Origin: Streptomyces sp. NBC_01446
Lineage (GTDB): Bacteria > Actinomycetota > Actinomycetes > Streptomycetales > Streptomycetaceae
DNA: 64,000 bases
Assembly (NCBI RefSeq): GCF_026340095.1
Contig: NZ_JAPEPO010000001.1
Location: 7,336,501-7,400,500, forward strand
Direction of reading: 5' to 3'
The notes under the pieces are model-generated. The model was not told the DNA's origin. It searched no databases and saw only the letters and a list, made by a program, of their open reading frames with translations. Below, in pieces: positions 48,677 to 57,766 of the stretch. Each line of letters opens with the position of its first letter. Position 1 is the first letter of the stretch. The position numbers and the translations under genes are program-made.

Positions 48677-51243
48677 GCTCCCTGAGCACCTCCGCGCGCC
48701 TGAGCCTGTCGTCGCTGCGCGCCCACAAGCGGCGCTTCGCCGGCACCTTCCTGGCCGTCCTGCTCGGCGTCGCGTTCCTCGCCGGCACGCTCGTCATGGG
48801 GGACACCCTGCGCGCCAGCTTCGACACCATGTTCGGCAACGCGTCGAGCGGCACGGACGCCGTCGTCCGCAGCACGAACGTGATCACGACCCCCGGCGAG
48901 AGCCAGGGCACCCGGCAGCCCGTCGCCGCGTCGCTCGCGAAGACACTGGCGGACATCCCGGGCGTCGCCGCCGCCGTGCCCGGCATCCAGGGCGCGGGCC
49001 AGCTCGTCGGCGACAACGGCAAGGCGATCGGCGGCCAGGGCCCGCCCACCCTCGCGGGCAACTGGATCAACGACCCCGAACTCAACCCCTATCGCCTGGC
49101 CGAAGGACGCACCCCTTCGAAGACCGGCGAGGTCGTCGTCAACCGGGGAGCCGCCAAGAAGGGCGACCTCAAGATCGGCGACACCACGACCCTGCGCACC
49201 CCCGACCCCGTCGAGGTGACGATCGTCGGCCTCGCGACCTTCGGCGGCGAGGACGGCATGGCGCAGGTGACGTACACCGGCATGACGCAGGCCGACGCGG
49301 AGAAGTACCTCACGCCGAGGCCCGGCGAGGCCGCGTCCATCCAGGTGCGGGCCGGCCCCGGCACCAGCCAGCGGGAACTCGTCGACGAGCTGACTCCCGT
49401 ACTGCCCAAGGGAGTCGAGGCCATCACCGGCGAGGCGTCGGCGCAGGAGAACACCGACATGATCTCCGGCCAGTTCCTGACCCTCTTCACCACCTTCCTC
49501 CTCGTGTTCTCCGGCATCGCCCTGCTCGTGGCGACCTTCTCGATCCACAACACGTTCGCGATCGTCGTCGCCCAGCGCACCCGTGAGAACGCGCTCCTGC
49601 GCGCGCTCGGCGCCTCCCGCCGTCAGGTCACCGCCACGACGCTCGTCGAGGCGAGCGCCGTCGCCGTTCTCGCGTCGGCCGCCGGTCTCGCCGGCGGCAT
49701 CGGCATCGCGGCCGGGCTCCAGGCGCTGTTCCCCGCGATCGGCTTCCCGTTCCCCGACGGCGCCCTCGTGATCAGCGGCCTGTCCATGCTGCTCCCGCTC
49801 GGCGTAGGCATCCTCGTCTGTCTCGGCTCCGCGCTCCTGCCCGCCGTACGGGCCGGACGCACCGCACCCCTCGCGGCCCTGCGCGAGACGGCCGTCGACC
49901 AGTCCGGTGGCTCGCGCCGCCGCGCCGTCATCGGCACGGCGCTCGGCGTCGCAGCGGTCGCCGTCACCCTGGTCGGAGTCCTCGCCTCGCCGTCCATCTG
50001 GCTCGCGGGCCTCGGCAGCGTGCTGATCCTCATCGCGTTCGTGGTGCTCGGTCCGGTCGCCTCGTCGCACGCCGTACGTGTCCTCGGCAGCCCCCTCGAC
50101 AAGCTGCGCGGCGTCACGGGCGGCCTCGCCCGGCGCAACGCCCTGCGCAGCCCCAGGCGCACCGCGGCCACCGCGAGCGCCCTGATGATCGGTGTCGCCG
50201 TCGTCTCCCTGTTCACCGTCTTCGGCGCCTCGCTGAAGGCGACCATGGACCAGACGGTGTCCCGCTCCTTCGCCGGTGACATCGCCGTGTCCGCCCCGTC
50301 GTTCGGCGCGGGCGGCAGCGGCCTCAGCCCGAAGCTCGCCCCGGCCATCGCCGGACAGCCGCAGGTCGCGACCGCCGTCGGCCTGGGCAAGGGCGTCGCG
50401 GACGTCGACGGCGAGGGCCGCGCCCTCACCGTCACCGACCCGGCCGCGCTCGCCAGGTCCTTCGACCTGGGCACCGTCCGCGGCTCGCTCGACGACCTCG
50501 GCACGGACGGCATCGCCGTCACCCGCAAGGAGGCCGACAAGCAGCACCTCCAACCGGGCAGCACCGCCCGCCTGGCCTTCACCGACGGCAAGCAGCAGAA
50601 CTTCACCGTCCGCGCGGTCTACGGCCGGTCGGAGCTCGCCGGGGACTACGTCATCACGCGCCAGGCCTGGGCCCCGCACCGCGCCCAGGACTCCGACACC
50701 CTGATCGCCGTCACCTTCAAGGACGGCGTGAGCACGGACGACGGCAAGGCCGCCGTCTCCAAGGTCGCTGCGGCGTACGGGCATCCCGAGGTGCAGACCC
50801 GCGACGAGTACGCGCAGTCGTCCGCCGGCGGCATCGACATGATGCTGACCCTGGTCTACGCGCTGCTGGCCCTCGCGGTGCTGATCGCTCTGCTCGGCAT
50901 CGCCAACACCCTCACCCTGGCCGTCCACGAACGCACGCGCGAACTGGGGCTGTTGAGGGCCGTCGGCCAGACCCGCGCCCAGCTGCGGGCCATGGTGCGG
51001 TGGGAGTCCGTCCTGGTCGCCGCGTTCGGTACCGCGGGTGGCCTGGTGCTCGGCGGATTCCTCGGCTGGGTCCTGGTCGAGGCGTCGGACGGCGCGAGCG
51101 ACAGCGCGTTCGCGTTCGCCCTGCCCCCGCTCCAGCTCGTCGTCGTGGCCTTGGTGGGCCTCGCCGCCGGAGCGCTCGCGGGCCTGCGCCCGGCCCGCCG
51201 CGCCGCACGCCTCGACGTGCTGCGCGCCATCGCCACCGAGTGA
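48673..51243 (+). CDS. FtsX-like ABC transporter permease (double domain)
   Basis: An 856-residue permease with a membrane span near the N-terminus, a large extracellular MacB-PCD-like domain (about 45-260), FtsX domain 1 (three spans, about 270-390), two central spans, a second extracellular domain (about 540-700) and FtsX domain 2 (about 720-856). This MacB/FtsX-duplicated layout is typical of Gram-positive type VII ABC exporters that use mechanotransmission. It ends 36 bp before the convergent RsbW-like gene. Substrate unknown. Confidence 0.92.
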   Translation: MSSLSTSARLSLSSLRAHKRRFAGTFLAVLLGVAFLAGTLVMGDTLRASFDTMFGNASSGTDAVVRSTNVITTPGESQGTRQPVAASLAKTLADIPGVAAAVPGIQGAGQLVGDNGKAIGGQGPPTLAGNWINDPELNPYRLAEGRTPSKTGEVVVNRGAAKKGDLKIGDTTTLRTPDPVEVTIVGLATFGGEDGMAQVTYTGMTQADAEKYLTPRPGEAASIQVRAGPGTSQRELVDELTPVLPKGVEAITGEASAQENTDMISGQFLTLFTTFLLVFSGIALLVATFSIHNTFAIVVAQRTRENALLRALGASRRQVTATTLVEASAVAVLASAAGLAGGIGIAAGLQALFPAIGFPFPDGALVISGLSMLLPLGVGILVCLGSALLPAVRAGRTAPLAALRETAVDQSGGSRRRAVIGTALGVAAVAVTLVGVLASPSIWLAGLGSVLILIAFVVLGPVASSHAVRVLGSPLDKLRGVTGGLARRNALRSPRRTAATASALMIGVAVVSLFTVFGASLKATMDQTVSRSFAGDIAVSAPSFGAGGSGLSPKLAPAIAGQPQVATAVGLGKGVADVDGEGRALTVTDPAALARSFDLGTVRGSLDDLGTDGIAVTRKEADKQHLQPGSTARLAFTDGKQQNFTVRAVYGRSELAGDYVITRQAWAPHRAQDSDTLIAVTFKDGVSTDDGKAAVSKVAAAYGHPEVQTRDEYAQSSAGGIDMMLTLVYALLALAVLIALLGIANTLTLAVHERTRELGLLRAVGQTRAQLRAMVRWESVLVAAFGTAGGLVLGGFLGWVLVEASDGASDSAFAFALPPLQLVVVALVGLAAGALAGLRPARRAARLDVLRAIATE

Positions 51244-51278
51244 CGTGGCCCGTGCCGTAAGAGGTGGTCACCGCCCGG

Positions 51279-51782
51279 TCAGCCGACAACGGCCGACCGG
51301 GCGGGAGCATGTCGGGCCACGCGGCGGTCCACCGGGGAGTCCAGCTCGGGGAAGGCGTCCCCCACCCGGTACTCGGGCAGCGGCGCCGACGGCGCGGGGA
51401 GCGTGAACCACACGACCTTGCCGTGCTCGCCCTGCGGCCGCGCGCCCCAGCTCTCGCTGACCGCGGCGACCAGGGCGAGGCCCCGGCCGCAGGTCGCGAG
51501 CGGGTCGGCCTCGCACGGTTGCGGCAGGTGCGGGTCGTGGTCGTGCACCGACACCGTGAGGCGGTCGAGCAGCAGCTCGATCTCGACGGTGCACATCTTG
51601 TCGGGACCCGCGTGCCGGTGGACGTTGGTCAGCAACTCGGTCACGCCGAGCATCGCCTCGTCTATCAGCGGGTCCAGATGCCAGTAGCGCAACTGCGCCG
51701 ATACGATTCTGCGGACCTGGCGGATCCGCGACGGCAGGGCTTGGAGCTCCACCGTGCAATGCCTGCTTGGGTGGGTGATCAC
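51279..51782 (-). CDS. RsbW-like ATP-binding regulatory protein
   Basis: A 167-residue HATPase_c_2 protein. N-box LLGVTELLTNVHRHAG is close to the family core (ExxxNxxxHA), VSVHDHDPHLPQP carries the Asp of the G1 box, and CGRGLALVAAVSESWGARP the G2 box. The C-terminal 40 residues are an extra extension. GGGGAG precedes the GTG at 51782. It may act on the STAS protein at 16438 or another antagonist; no sigma gene is adjacent. Confidence 0.85.
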   Translation of the reverse strand: MITHPSRHCTVELQALPSRIRQVRRIVSAQLRYWHLDPLIDEAMLGVTELLTNVHRHAGPDKMCTVEIELLLDRLTVSVHDHDPHLPQPCEADPLATCGRGLALVAAVSESWGARPQGEHGKVVWFTLPAPSAPLPEYRVGDAFPELDSPVDRRVARHAPARSAVVG

Positions 51783-51994
51783 GGCTGCGACTCCCCGAAT
51801 TGAAGGTCCGGAAGAAGGCGGAGTACCGATCCAGCAGTGGGCCGCGTAGACAGCCGAGACCCGCCTGCTGCGTGTCCGGCGGGCTGGTTCGCAGCGTTAT
51901 CGCCGGTAAACCCTGAGTAGTGATGTGTGACCAGAGTGACTCAGGGGGTGCGAGCCTGCAACTCGCGCACGCCGTCCCCCAAGTACGCGGCCGG

Positions 51995-52339
51995 CTACGT
52001 CAGCCGGCCGCGCGCCCTACGCACCGCCTCGAGGAACCGACGCGTCGTGGGCGGCCCGCTCTCGCCGACGAGACGGGGCACCGCGTCGCCGGGTTCATGA
52101 TCGGCGCCGAGTTTCAGCAGGTAGCGCCTACCGCCGACATCGGCGAGGGCCCGGTCGCCGGGCGCGAACCAGGCCTTGCCTGCGCGGACTTCCTGGAGTG
52201 GCGCGCTGTCGATCTCGCTGCCGTAGCTGGTGAGCAGTTCCAGGCGGCCGCCCTTGATGCGGACCTCGCCCGCCCTGGTGAGCGAGCGAAGGAGTCGCCC
52301 TATGCGCACACCCGTCGCCGTGAACTCCGGCTCCGCCAT
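51995..52339 (-). CDS. Small conserved hypothetical protein (114 aa)
   Basis: A 114-residue soluble protein. The N-terminal half (VRIGRLLRSLTRAGEVRIKG and RLELLTSYGSEIDSAPL) looks like a small beta-rich domain, the C-terminus is basic (RRFLEAVRRARGRLT). AAGGGGG lies upstream of the ATG at 52339. No function recognised. Confidence 0.65.
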   Translation of the reverse strand: MAEPEFTATGVRIGRLLRSLTRAGEVRIKGGRLELLTSYGSEIDSAPLQEVRAGKAWFAPGDRALADVGGRRYLLKLGADHEPGDAVPRLVGESGPPTTRRFLEAVRRARGRLT

Positions 52340-52645
52340 GTCGTCCGCCCCCTTGGTGTGAGCTCTCACCGGCCCCGCGGTGCAGTCTGCCCGCACGAGG
52401 GCATCCGCACCAGTGCGTGAGGCAGTGCGCCCGGCAGGGGAAGGGCCGACTCACGCCTTTGTTCCTCCGCACGCCTGTTCCTGTCCTGGGGCAGGCGTTC
52501 CTTTGAGTTGCTCAAAGGGGTGTTTATGCAGGTGAGAAGCGTGTGGAAGGTGTTTATGATCGGGGCGTCCGACCGGTCGTAAAGGCGACGGCCGGGTGTG
52601 GACGGCGTCGGACCGACGCTCGGAACGACGCCAAGGAGCCATGCG
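52340..52645 (+). promoter_or_regulatory. Promoter region of the PLP enzyme with 30-bp-spaced repeats
   Basis: This 306-bp region has no gene. GGTGTTTATG occurs at 52519-52528 and again at 52549-52558, exactly 30 bp apart (about three helical turns). These AT-rich boxes lie 88-127 bp before the PLP enzyme start and could be an activator or repressor site. Confidence 0.45.
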
Positions 52646-53803
52646 GTGAGCACCCCCCAGCAGGACCAGTCAGCCGGGACCCCCCAAGGGCCGGACCCCG
52701 TGGCCACGCTGGACGTTGACCACACGGACGCCGCGTACCGAAGCTGGCTCAAAGACGCCGTACGAAAGGTGCAGGCCGACGCCAACCGGTCGGCCGACAC
52801 CCACCTCCTGCGTTTCCCGCTCCCCGAGGAGTGGGGCATCGACCTCTATCTGAAGGACGAGTCGACGCACATCACGGGAAGCCTCAAGCACCGGCTCGCC
52901 CGCTCGCTGTTCCTCTACGGCCTGTGCAACGGATGGATCCGGCCCGGCCGCCCCGTCATCGAGGCGTCCAGCGGCTCGACCGCCGTCTCCGAGGCCTACT
53001 TCGCGAAGCTCATCGGGGTGCCCTTCATCGCCGTGATGCCGCGCACCACCAGCCCCGAGAAGATCCGCCTGATCGAATTCCACGGCGGCCGGTGCCACTT
53101 CGTCGACGACTCGCGCACGATGTACGAGGAGTCGGCGGCGCTCGCGGTCGACACGGGCGGGCACTACATGGACCAGTTCACGTACGCGGAGCGGGCCACG
53201 GACTGGCGCGGCAACAACAACATCGCGGAGTCGATCTACCGGCAGCTGGAGCTGGAGCGCTACCCGGAGCCCACCTGGATCGTCGCCACCGCCGGCACCG
53301 GAGGCACCTCCGCGACCATCGCCCGATACGTCCACTACATGCAGCACGACACCCGCATCTGCGTCGCGGACCCGGAGAACTCCTGTTTCTTCGAGGGCTG
53401 GACGACCGGGGACCCGGACGTCACCTGCGACTGCGGCTCCCGCATCGAGGGCATCGGCAGGCCCCGCATGGAGCCGAGCTTCGTGCCCGGCGCGATCGAC
53501 CGCATGATGAAGGTGCCGGACGCGGCGAGCGTCGCCGCCGTGCGCGCCCTGGAGGGGGCCATCGGCCGCAAGGCGGGCGGCTCGACCGGTACGGGCCTGT
53601 GGAGCGCGCTGAAGATCGTCGCCGAGATGGTGGCCGAGGGCAGGACCGGCAGCGTCGTCACGCTGCTGTGCGACCCGGGGGACCGTTACCTCGACAAGTA
53701 CTACTCCGACCAGTGGCTGGCCCACCAGGGCCTGGACATCGCGCCGTACACGCGGGCCATCGAGACGCTGCTCGCGACGGGAGTCTGGCCGAGCGCCGAC
53801 TGA
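52646..53803 (+). CDS. PLP-dependent cysteine-synthase-family enzyme
   Basis: A 385-residue fold-type II PLP enzyme. Lys81 in HITGSLKHR is the likely Schiff-base lysine, EASSGSTAVSEAYFAKLIG binds the substrate carboxylate, VATAGTGGTSATIARY is the phosphate-binding loop and GGSTGTGLW the C-terminal motif. It lacks the CBS domains of CBS-type enzymes. Actinobacterial relatives include Mycobacterium Cds1, a cysteine desulfhydrase, so H2S release from cysteine is possible, as is synthase activity. AAGGAG precedes the GTG at 52646. Confidence 0.88.
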   Translation: MSTPQQDQSAGTPQGPDPVATLDVDHTDAAYRSWLKDAVRKVQADANRSADTHLLRFPLPEEWGIDLYLKDESTHITGSLKHRLARSLFLYGLCNGWIRPGRPVIEASSGSTAVSEAYFAKLIGVPFIAVMPRTTSPEKIRLIEFHGGRCHFVDDSRTMYEESAALAVDTGGHYMDQFTYAERATDWRGNNNIAESIYRQLELERYPEPTWIVATAGTGGTSATIARYVHYMQHDTRICVADPENSCFFEGWTTGDPDVTCDCGSRIEGIGRPRMEPSFVPGAIDRMMKVPDAASVAAVRALEGAIGRKAGGSTGTGLWSALKIVAEMVAEGRTGSVVTLLCDPGDRYLDKYYSDQWLAHQGLDIAPYTRAIETLLATGVWPSAD

Positions 53804-53818
53804 GGACCCGGGCTGCTG

Positions 53819-54316
53819 TCAACTCGCCCTGGAATCCCGGGAGTTCGCCGCGATCCTGCGGTCGAGCGCGGCCACCGCGTCACGGAACGCGCGGCCGAGT
53901 CCGGCCCGGCCGAGGCGCAGGCCCACCCGGAACGCGGCGACCCCGTCCGCGGCGAACGTCCACTGCACCCGCGTCCCGCCGATGCCCGACGGCGTGAGCC
54001 GCCACTCCTCGACCAGGGCGCGTATCCCCGGCGCGTTGGTCTCGTCCACCCGGTACGCGTACACCGCGTCGGGGTCGGCCGCAAGGATGGTCTCCCGCAT
54101 GCGCGTACCGCCCCTGAGCCGTACCTCGCGCCCCGCCCCGTCGTCCGTCGGGCGGGCGAGCGTCACGGCGGAGAACCACTCGGGCCAGCCTGCCACGTCT
54201 TCGGAGAGCGCCCTGAACACCGCCTGCGGAGGCGCGGACACCTCTCGGGCGAAGACCAGGCGCAGCGGCGCGGACTCGGTGAACTCAAGCCCTACGGGCT
54301 TCAGTCGGCGTGCCAT
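53819..54316 (-). CDS. SRPBCC-family (polyketide cyclase/START-like) protein
   Basis: A 165-residue SRPBCC protein with the opening strand LRLVFAREVSAPPQAVFRAL, a central GREVRLRGGTRMRETILAAD and the long C-terminal helix (GLGRAFRDAVAALDRRIA). The fold holds a hydrophobic ligand. No particular ligand or reaction can be assigned. It ends 15 bp from the convergent PLP enzyme gene. Confidence 0.85.
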   Translation of the reverse strand: MARRLKPVGLEFTESAPLRLVFAREVSAPPQAVFRALSEDVAGWPEWFSAVTLARPTDDGAGREVRLRGGTRMRETILAADPDAVYAYRVDETNAPGIRALVEEWRLTPSGIGGTRVQWTFAADGVAAFRVGLRLGRAGLGRAFRDAVAALDRRIAANSRDSRAS

Positions 54317-54382
54317 GGACGTTCAGCCCCCAAGCGGAATCGGGCGGTTGGCCGGGCAGGGGTCACCATAGCTGGCGAACCG

Positions 54383-55210
54383 TCAGATGTCTGTACCTGT
54401 TCCGGGCTCGCCCGCGATGACGAGCCGCAGCTCCTCGGAGATCTCCGCGCGCGCGTCCGCGGGCAGCCCCGCGTCGGTGACGAGCGTGTCCACCTGGTCG
54501 AGCGAGGCGAACGAACTCAGGCCCACCGTGCCCCACTTGGTGTGGTCGGCGACCACGACGACCCGGCGTGCGGACTGCACGAGGCGCCGGTTCGTCTCCG
54601 CCTCCGCCAGGTTCGGCGTCGACAGGCCGGCTTCCAGCGATATGCCGTGCACGCCGAGGAACAGCACGTCGAAGTGGAGCGCCGCGATGGCCTGGTCCGC
54701 GACGGGCCCCACGAGCGAGTCCGAGGGGGTCCGCACGCCGCCCGTGAGGACGACGGTCGCCGCGCCCTGCCGCTGTCCCGACGAGCGCTGGGCGCCGTGG
54801 AACACGTCCGCCACCCGTACCGAGTTGGTCACCACGGTCAGGTCCGGCACTTCGAGGAGGTGGTGGGCCAGCGCGTACGTCGTGGTGCCGCCGGACAGCG
54901 CGATGGCCGTGCCCGGCACCGCCAGGGCGGCGGCGGTCCGCGCGATGTCCTCCTTGGCGCTGAGCTCCAGACCCGACTTCGCCTCGAAGCCCGGCTCGTG
55001 CGTGCTCGCCTCGACCACGGGGACCGCGCCGCCGTGCACCTTCTCCAGGACACCCTGCCGGGCGAGCGCGTCGAGATCACGGCGGACCGTCATGTCGGAG
55101 ACGCCCAGCTTACGAGTGAGCTCGTTGACCCTGACGCCCCCACGGCGCCTGACCTCGTCGAGGATCAGGGCCCGGCGCTGCTCCGCGAGCAGGTTCTGAT
55201 TCTCGCTCAC
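54383..55210 (-). CDS. DeoR/GlpR-family transcriptional regulator
   Basis: A 275-residue DeoR protein. The winged helix reads RRGGVRVNELTRKLGVSDMTVRRDLDALARQGVLEKVHGGA (about 22-62) and the sensor domain has LSGGTTTYALAHHLLEV, LTVVTNSVRVADVF, VLTGGVRTPSDSLVGPVAD and VADHTKWGTVG. The GTG at 55210 follows ACAGGAC. No sugar gene is adjacent, so its regulon is elsewhere or unknown. Confidence 0.92.
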   Translation of the reverse strand: MSENQNLLAEQRRALILDEVRRRGGVRVNELTRKLGVSDMTVRRDLDALARQGVLEKVHGGAVPVVEASTHEPGFEAKSGLELSAKEDIARTAAALAVPGTAIALSGGTTTYALAHHLLEVPDLTVVTNSVRVADVFHGAQRSSGQRQGAATVVLTGGVRTPSDSLVGPVADQAIAALHFDVLFLGVHGISLEAGLSTPNLAEAETNRRLVQSARRVVVVADHTKWGTVGLSSFASLDQVDTLVTDAGLPADARAEISEELRLVIAGEPGTGTDI

Positions 55211-55426
55211 GTCCTGTCGGATCCCTTCGCCTCGGCACAGCCGTCCATGGTCGCCACATCCTCGCACGCGCCGCCGACAGCCGTGCCACTGCCCGCTCGC
55301 GCCCGCCGTATGACGCGCGGTCGCACGGATGGAGGAGATTCGGTGATGAGGGATGCGTAGCGCGGTCGTGAGCGGGGATTCTGATTCCGGCACCACACGC
55401 GCACGTCAATCGGGGGATGCTGAACG

Positions 55427-57766
55427 GTGGAGCGGGACACGGCGGACGAGACCGCCCTCGAACTTCTGGTCCACGGCGTAGGGGGCACCACCCCCGAGGC
55501 GATGCTGGGCGACCCGCGCACGGTCCGGGTCTCCGGCGATGACACGGCCGCGGTGTACCGCCGCGCCGACGACGCCGACGCGGAGGAACGCCCCGACGAC
55601 TACCGGGGCAAGCCCGTCCCGGAGGCGTACGTCTGGTGCAACCTCACGTCCGGCAACGGCTCGCGCGCCTTATGGCTGTTGCTCCTGCCGTTCATGGTGG
55701 TCAACCTCGCCCACTGGATGCGTCCCAACGCCCACCGCCGCACGCGGACCGTGCGCGCCTACGGCCTTCTGGTGCGCCTCGTGGGGCTCAGCCTCACCGT
55801 CCTCCTGGTCGCCGCCGCCTGCGAGGTGGCGCTCGATCTGGTGGCCTGGCAGTGCGCCGGCACGCACGCGTGCGGCGAGGGACGTTCCTGGCTGGGCTTC
55901 CTGTCGGTCGACGCGCACGGACACGGCGGCTGGTGGAGCCAGCCCGGCCGCCGCCTCGCCCTCACCGCGGCCGTCCCGGCCGCCCTCGTCGGCCTCCTCT
56001 GGTACCTCTCCCACCGCACCTGGGGCGCGTACGAGTCCCAGCAGCCGCTGCCCCACCAGCCCGACCCGGAGGAGGAGGCCCCGACCAACGCGCTGGGCCG
56101 GCCGGGGTTCTGGTACGGCCGCCGTCTTGTCGCCCGGCTGCGCGCCGCGCACACCGCCGCGGGCCTGCTCACGGTGGCGGCCGCCGTCGGAACCTCGGCC
56201 GCCCGCTTCGACCGCGGGAGCGGCGGCCCCGCGCTCCTCGACGTGCTCGGCCGGATCCTCGACGGCGCGCTCGTCGTGGGCACCGGCATCGTCGTCTGGG
56301 TGGTGTGCCGCAGGGGCCGCAGCGAGAACACCGTCGACCGCACCCTCGACCGGACCGTCGTCCGCCTCCTGCCCGCATCCGCCCTGGCCCTCCTGCTGCT
56401 CACGTTCCTGTACGCGGGCTGGTCACGCCCCGAGTGGCGGTCGCACGGGCGCCTGCCCGGAGACGCGACGTTCGGCGGGATCGTCCTCGTCCAGGGCGCG
56501 GTGGTCGTGGCACTCGCCGTGGTCGCCCGCGCCATCCACCGCCGCGCCCGCGACTCCCGTGCGGCCCTGCGCGGCCTCGGCGGACCCGCGACCGCGATGC
56601 TCGCCTGCGCCCTGGGCGGTGTGATGTCCGGGGGAGTCTCCCAGCGCGTCGCCGACTGGCTGGACGGCTCCGGCACGCCGGGAGCCGACGGCACCATCGA
56701 AGGACCACCCGTCCTGCTGTCCTGGCAGGCCTCCGTGATCCCGCCCCTGCTGATCGTCGTCGCCGTGGTGTGCGCCGTACTTGCCCAGCGCACCATCCGG
56801 CTCAAGCGCCGTGAGACGGCCACTGTCGCGACCGACTACCCGGGGGAGCCCGAGGACGCCGCCCGCACCAGCGCCATCGCGGGCACGCGCGCGCGTGCCG
56901 CCCTCACCGACCAGGCGCCCATGATCATCGGCGCGGTCTCGACGGTGACGCTCCTCCTCGGCGCGGGAGCGCTCATCGGCGCGTGGGCGACCCATCAGGT
57001 CCCGGGCCAGGCCGCACAGGGCACGTACGACATCGTGGAAGGCGCCGCGCAGACCGCGCAGGCGATGGGCTCCTGGCTCATCGGACTCGGCTTCATACTC
57101 TTCGTCACCTGGGGAAGGCGCGCCTACCGCGACGCGTCGGCCCGCCGAACGATCGGCATCCTGTGGGACGTCGGCACGTTCTGGCCGCGCGCCGCGCACC
57201 CCTTCGCGCCGCCCTGTTACGCCGAGCGCGCCGTGCCCGACCTGACCTGGCGCATGGCCACCTGGACCCGCGCCACGGGCGGCCGCCTCGTCCTGTCGGG
57301 ACACTCCCAGGGCAGCGTCCTCGCCGCCGCGGCCGCATGGCAGCTGCATCCCACCGTCCGCCGACGCGTCGCCCTGCTCACCTACGGCTCGCCTCTGGAG
57401 CGGCTCTACGGGCGCTGGTTCCCGGCCCACTTCGGTCCCGCCGCGCTCGGCGCCCTGCATCGCCAGGTCGACTGCTGGCGCAACCTGCACCGCACCACCG
57501 ACCCGATCGGCGGACCCGTCCGGCTGCCCGGCGAGGACGGCCCCCAGGTCGACCACCCGGCTCTGAAGGACCCGCTCGCCTACGGCCGTACCGAGCAACA
57601 CCCGCTGCCCGCACCGATCCTGGGCCACTCCGACTACCAGGCCGACCCCGTCTTCGCCGAGGAACGGGCCCGCCTCCTCGCCAGGCTGCGCCCCGAGGTC
57701 CCTGGGCCACGCCCGGACGGCGAGCCCGCAGCGCCTCAGGGCAGCTCGGGCAAGTCGTCCTCGTAG
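55427..57766 (+). CDS. Large membrane protein with split alpha/beta-hydrolase motifs
   Basis: A 779-residue protein starting at GTG 55427. The oxyanion-type motif LLVHGVGG lies at residues 13-20. About ten membrane spans fill residues 80-590. The nucleophile elbow LSGHSQGS (Ser627) appears near residue 623 and a likely acid/His region follows (THRTTDPIGGPV, GHSDY). The catalytic elements thus lie on both sides of the membrane block. A lipase, esterase or acyltransferase is possible. The last 31 bp overlap the convergent beta-helix/AAA gene. Confidence 0.75.
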   Translation: MERDTADETALELLVHGVGGTTPEAMLGDPRTVRVSGDDTAAVYRRADDADAEERPDDYRGKPVPEAYVWCNLTSGNGSRALWLLLLPFMVVNLAHWMRPNAHRRTRTVRAYGLLVRLVGLSLTVLLVAAACEVALDLVAWQCAGTHACGEGRSWLGFLSVDAHGHGGWWSQPGRRLALTAAVPAALVGLLWYLSHRTWGAYESQQPLPHQPDPEEEAPTNALGRPGFWYGRRLVARLRAAHTAAGLLTVAAAVGTSAARFDRGSGGPALLDVLGRILDGALVVGTGIVVWVVCRRGRSENTVDRTLDRTVVRLLPASALALLLLTFLYAGWSRPEWRSHGRLPGDATFGGIVLVQGAVVVALAVVARAIHRRARDSRAALRGLGGPATAMLACALGGVMSGGVSQRVADWLDGSGTPGADGTIEGPPVLLSWQASVIPPLLIVVAVVCAVLAQRTIRLKRRETATVATDYPGEPEDAARTSAIAGTRARAALTDQAPMIIGAVSTVTLLLGAGALIGAWATHQVPGQAAQGTYDIVEGAAQTAQAMGSWLIGLGFILFVTWGRRAYRDASARRTIGILWDVGTFWPRAAHPFAPPCYAERAVPDLTWRMATWTRATGGRLVLSGHSQGSVLAAAAAWQLHPTVRRRVALLTYGSPLERLYGRWFPAHFGPAALGALHRQVDCWRNLHRTTDPIGGPVRLPGEDGPQVDHPALKDPLAYGRTEQHPLPAPILGHSDYQADPVFAEERARLLARLRPEVPGPRPDGEPAAPQGSSGKSSS

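Noticed and set aside
47944..50928. Very long antisense open frame opposite the ABC ATPase and permease genes
   Set aside because: Low-complexity Gly/Arg/Asp-rich translation typical of GC-biased antisense shadows; the sense strand encodes clear ABC exporter proteins.
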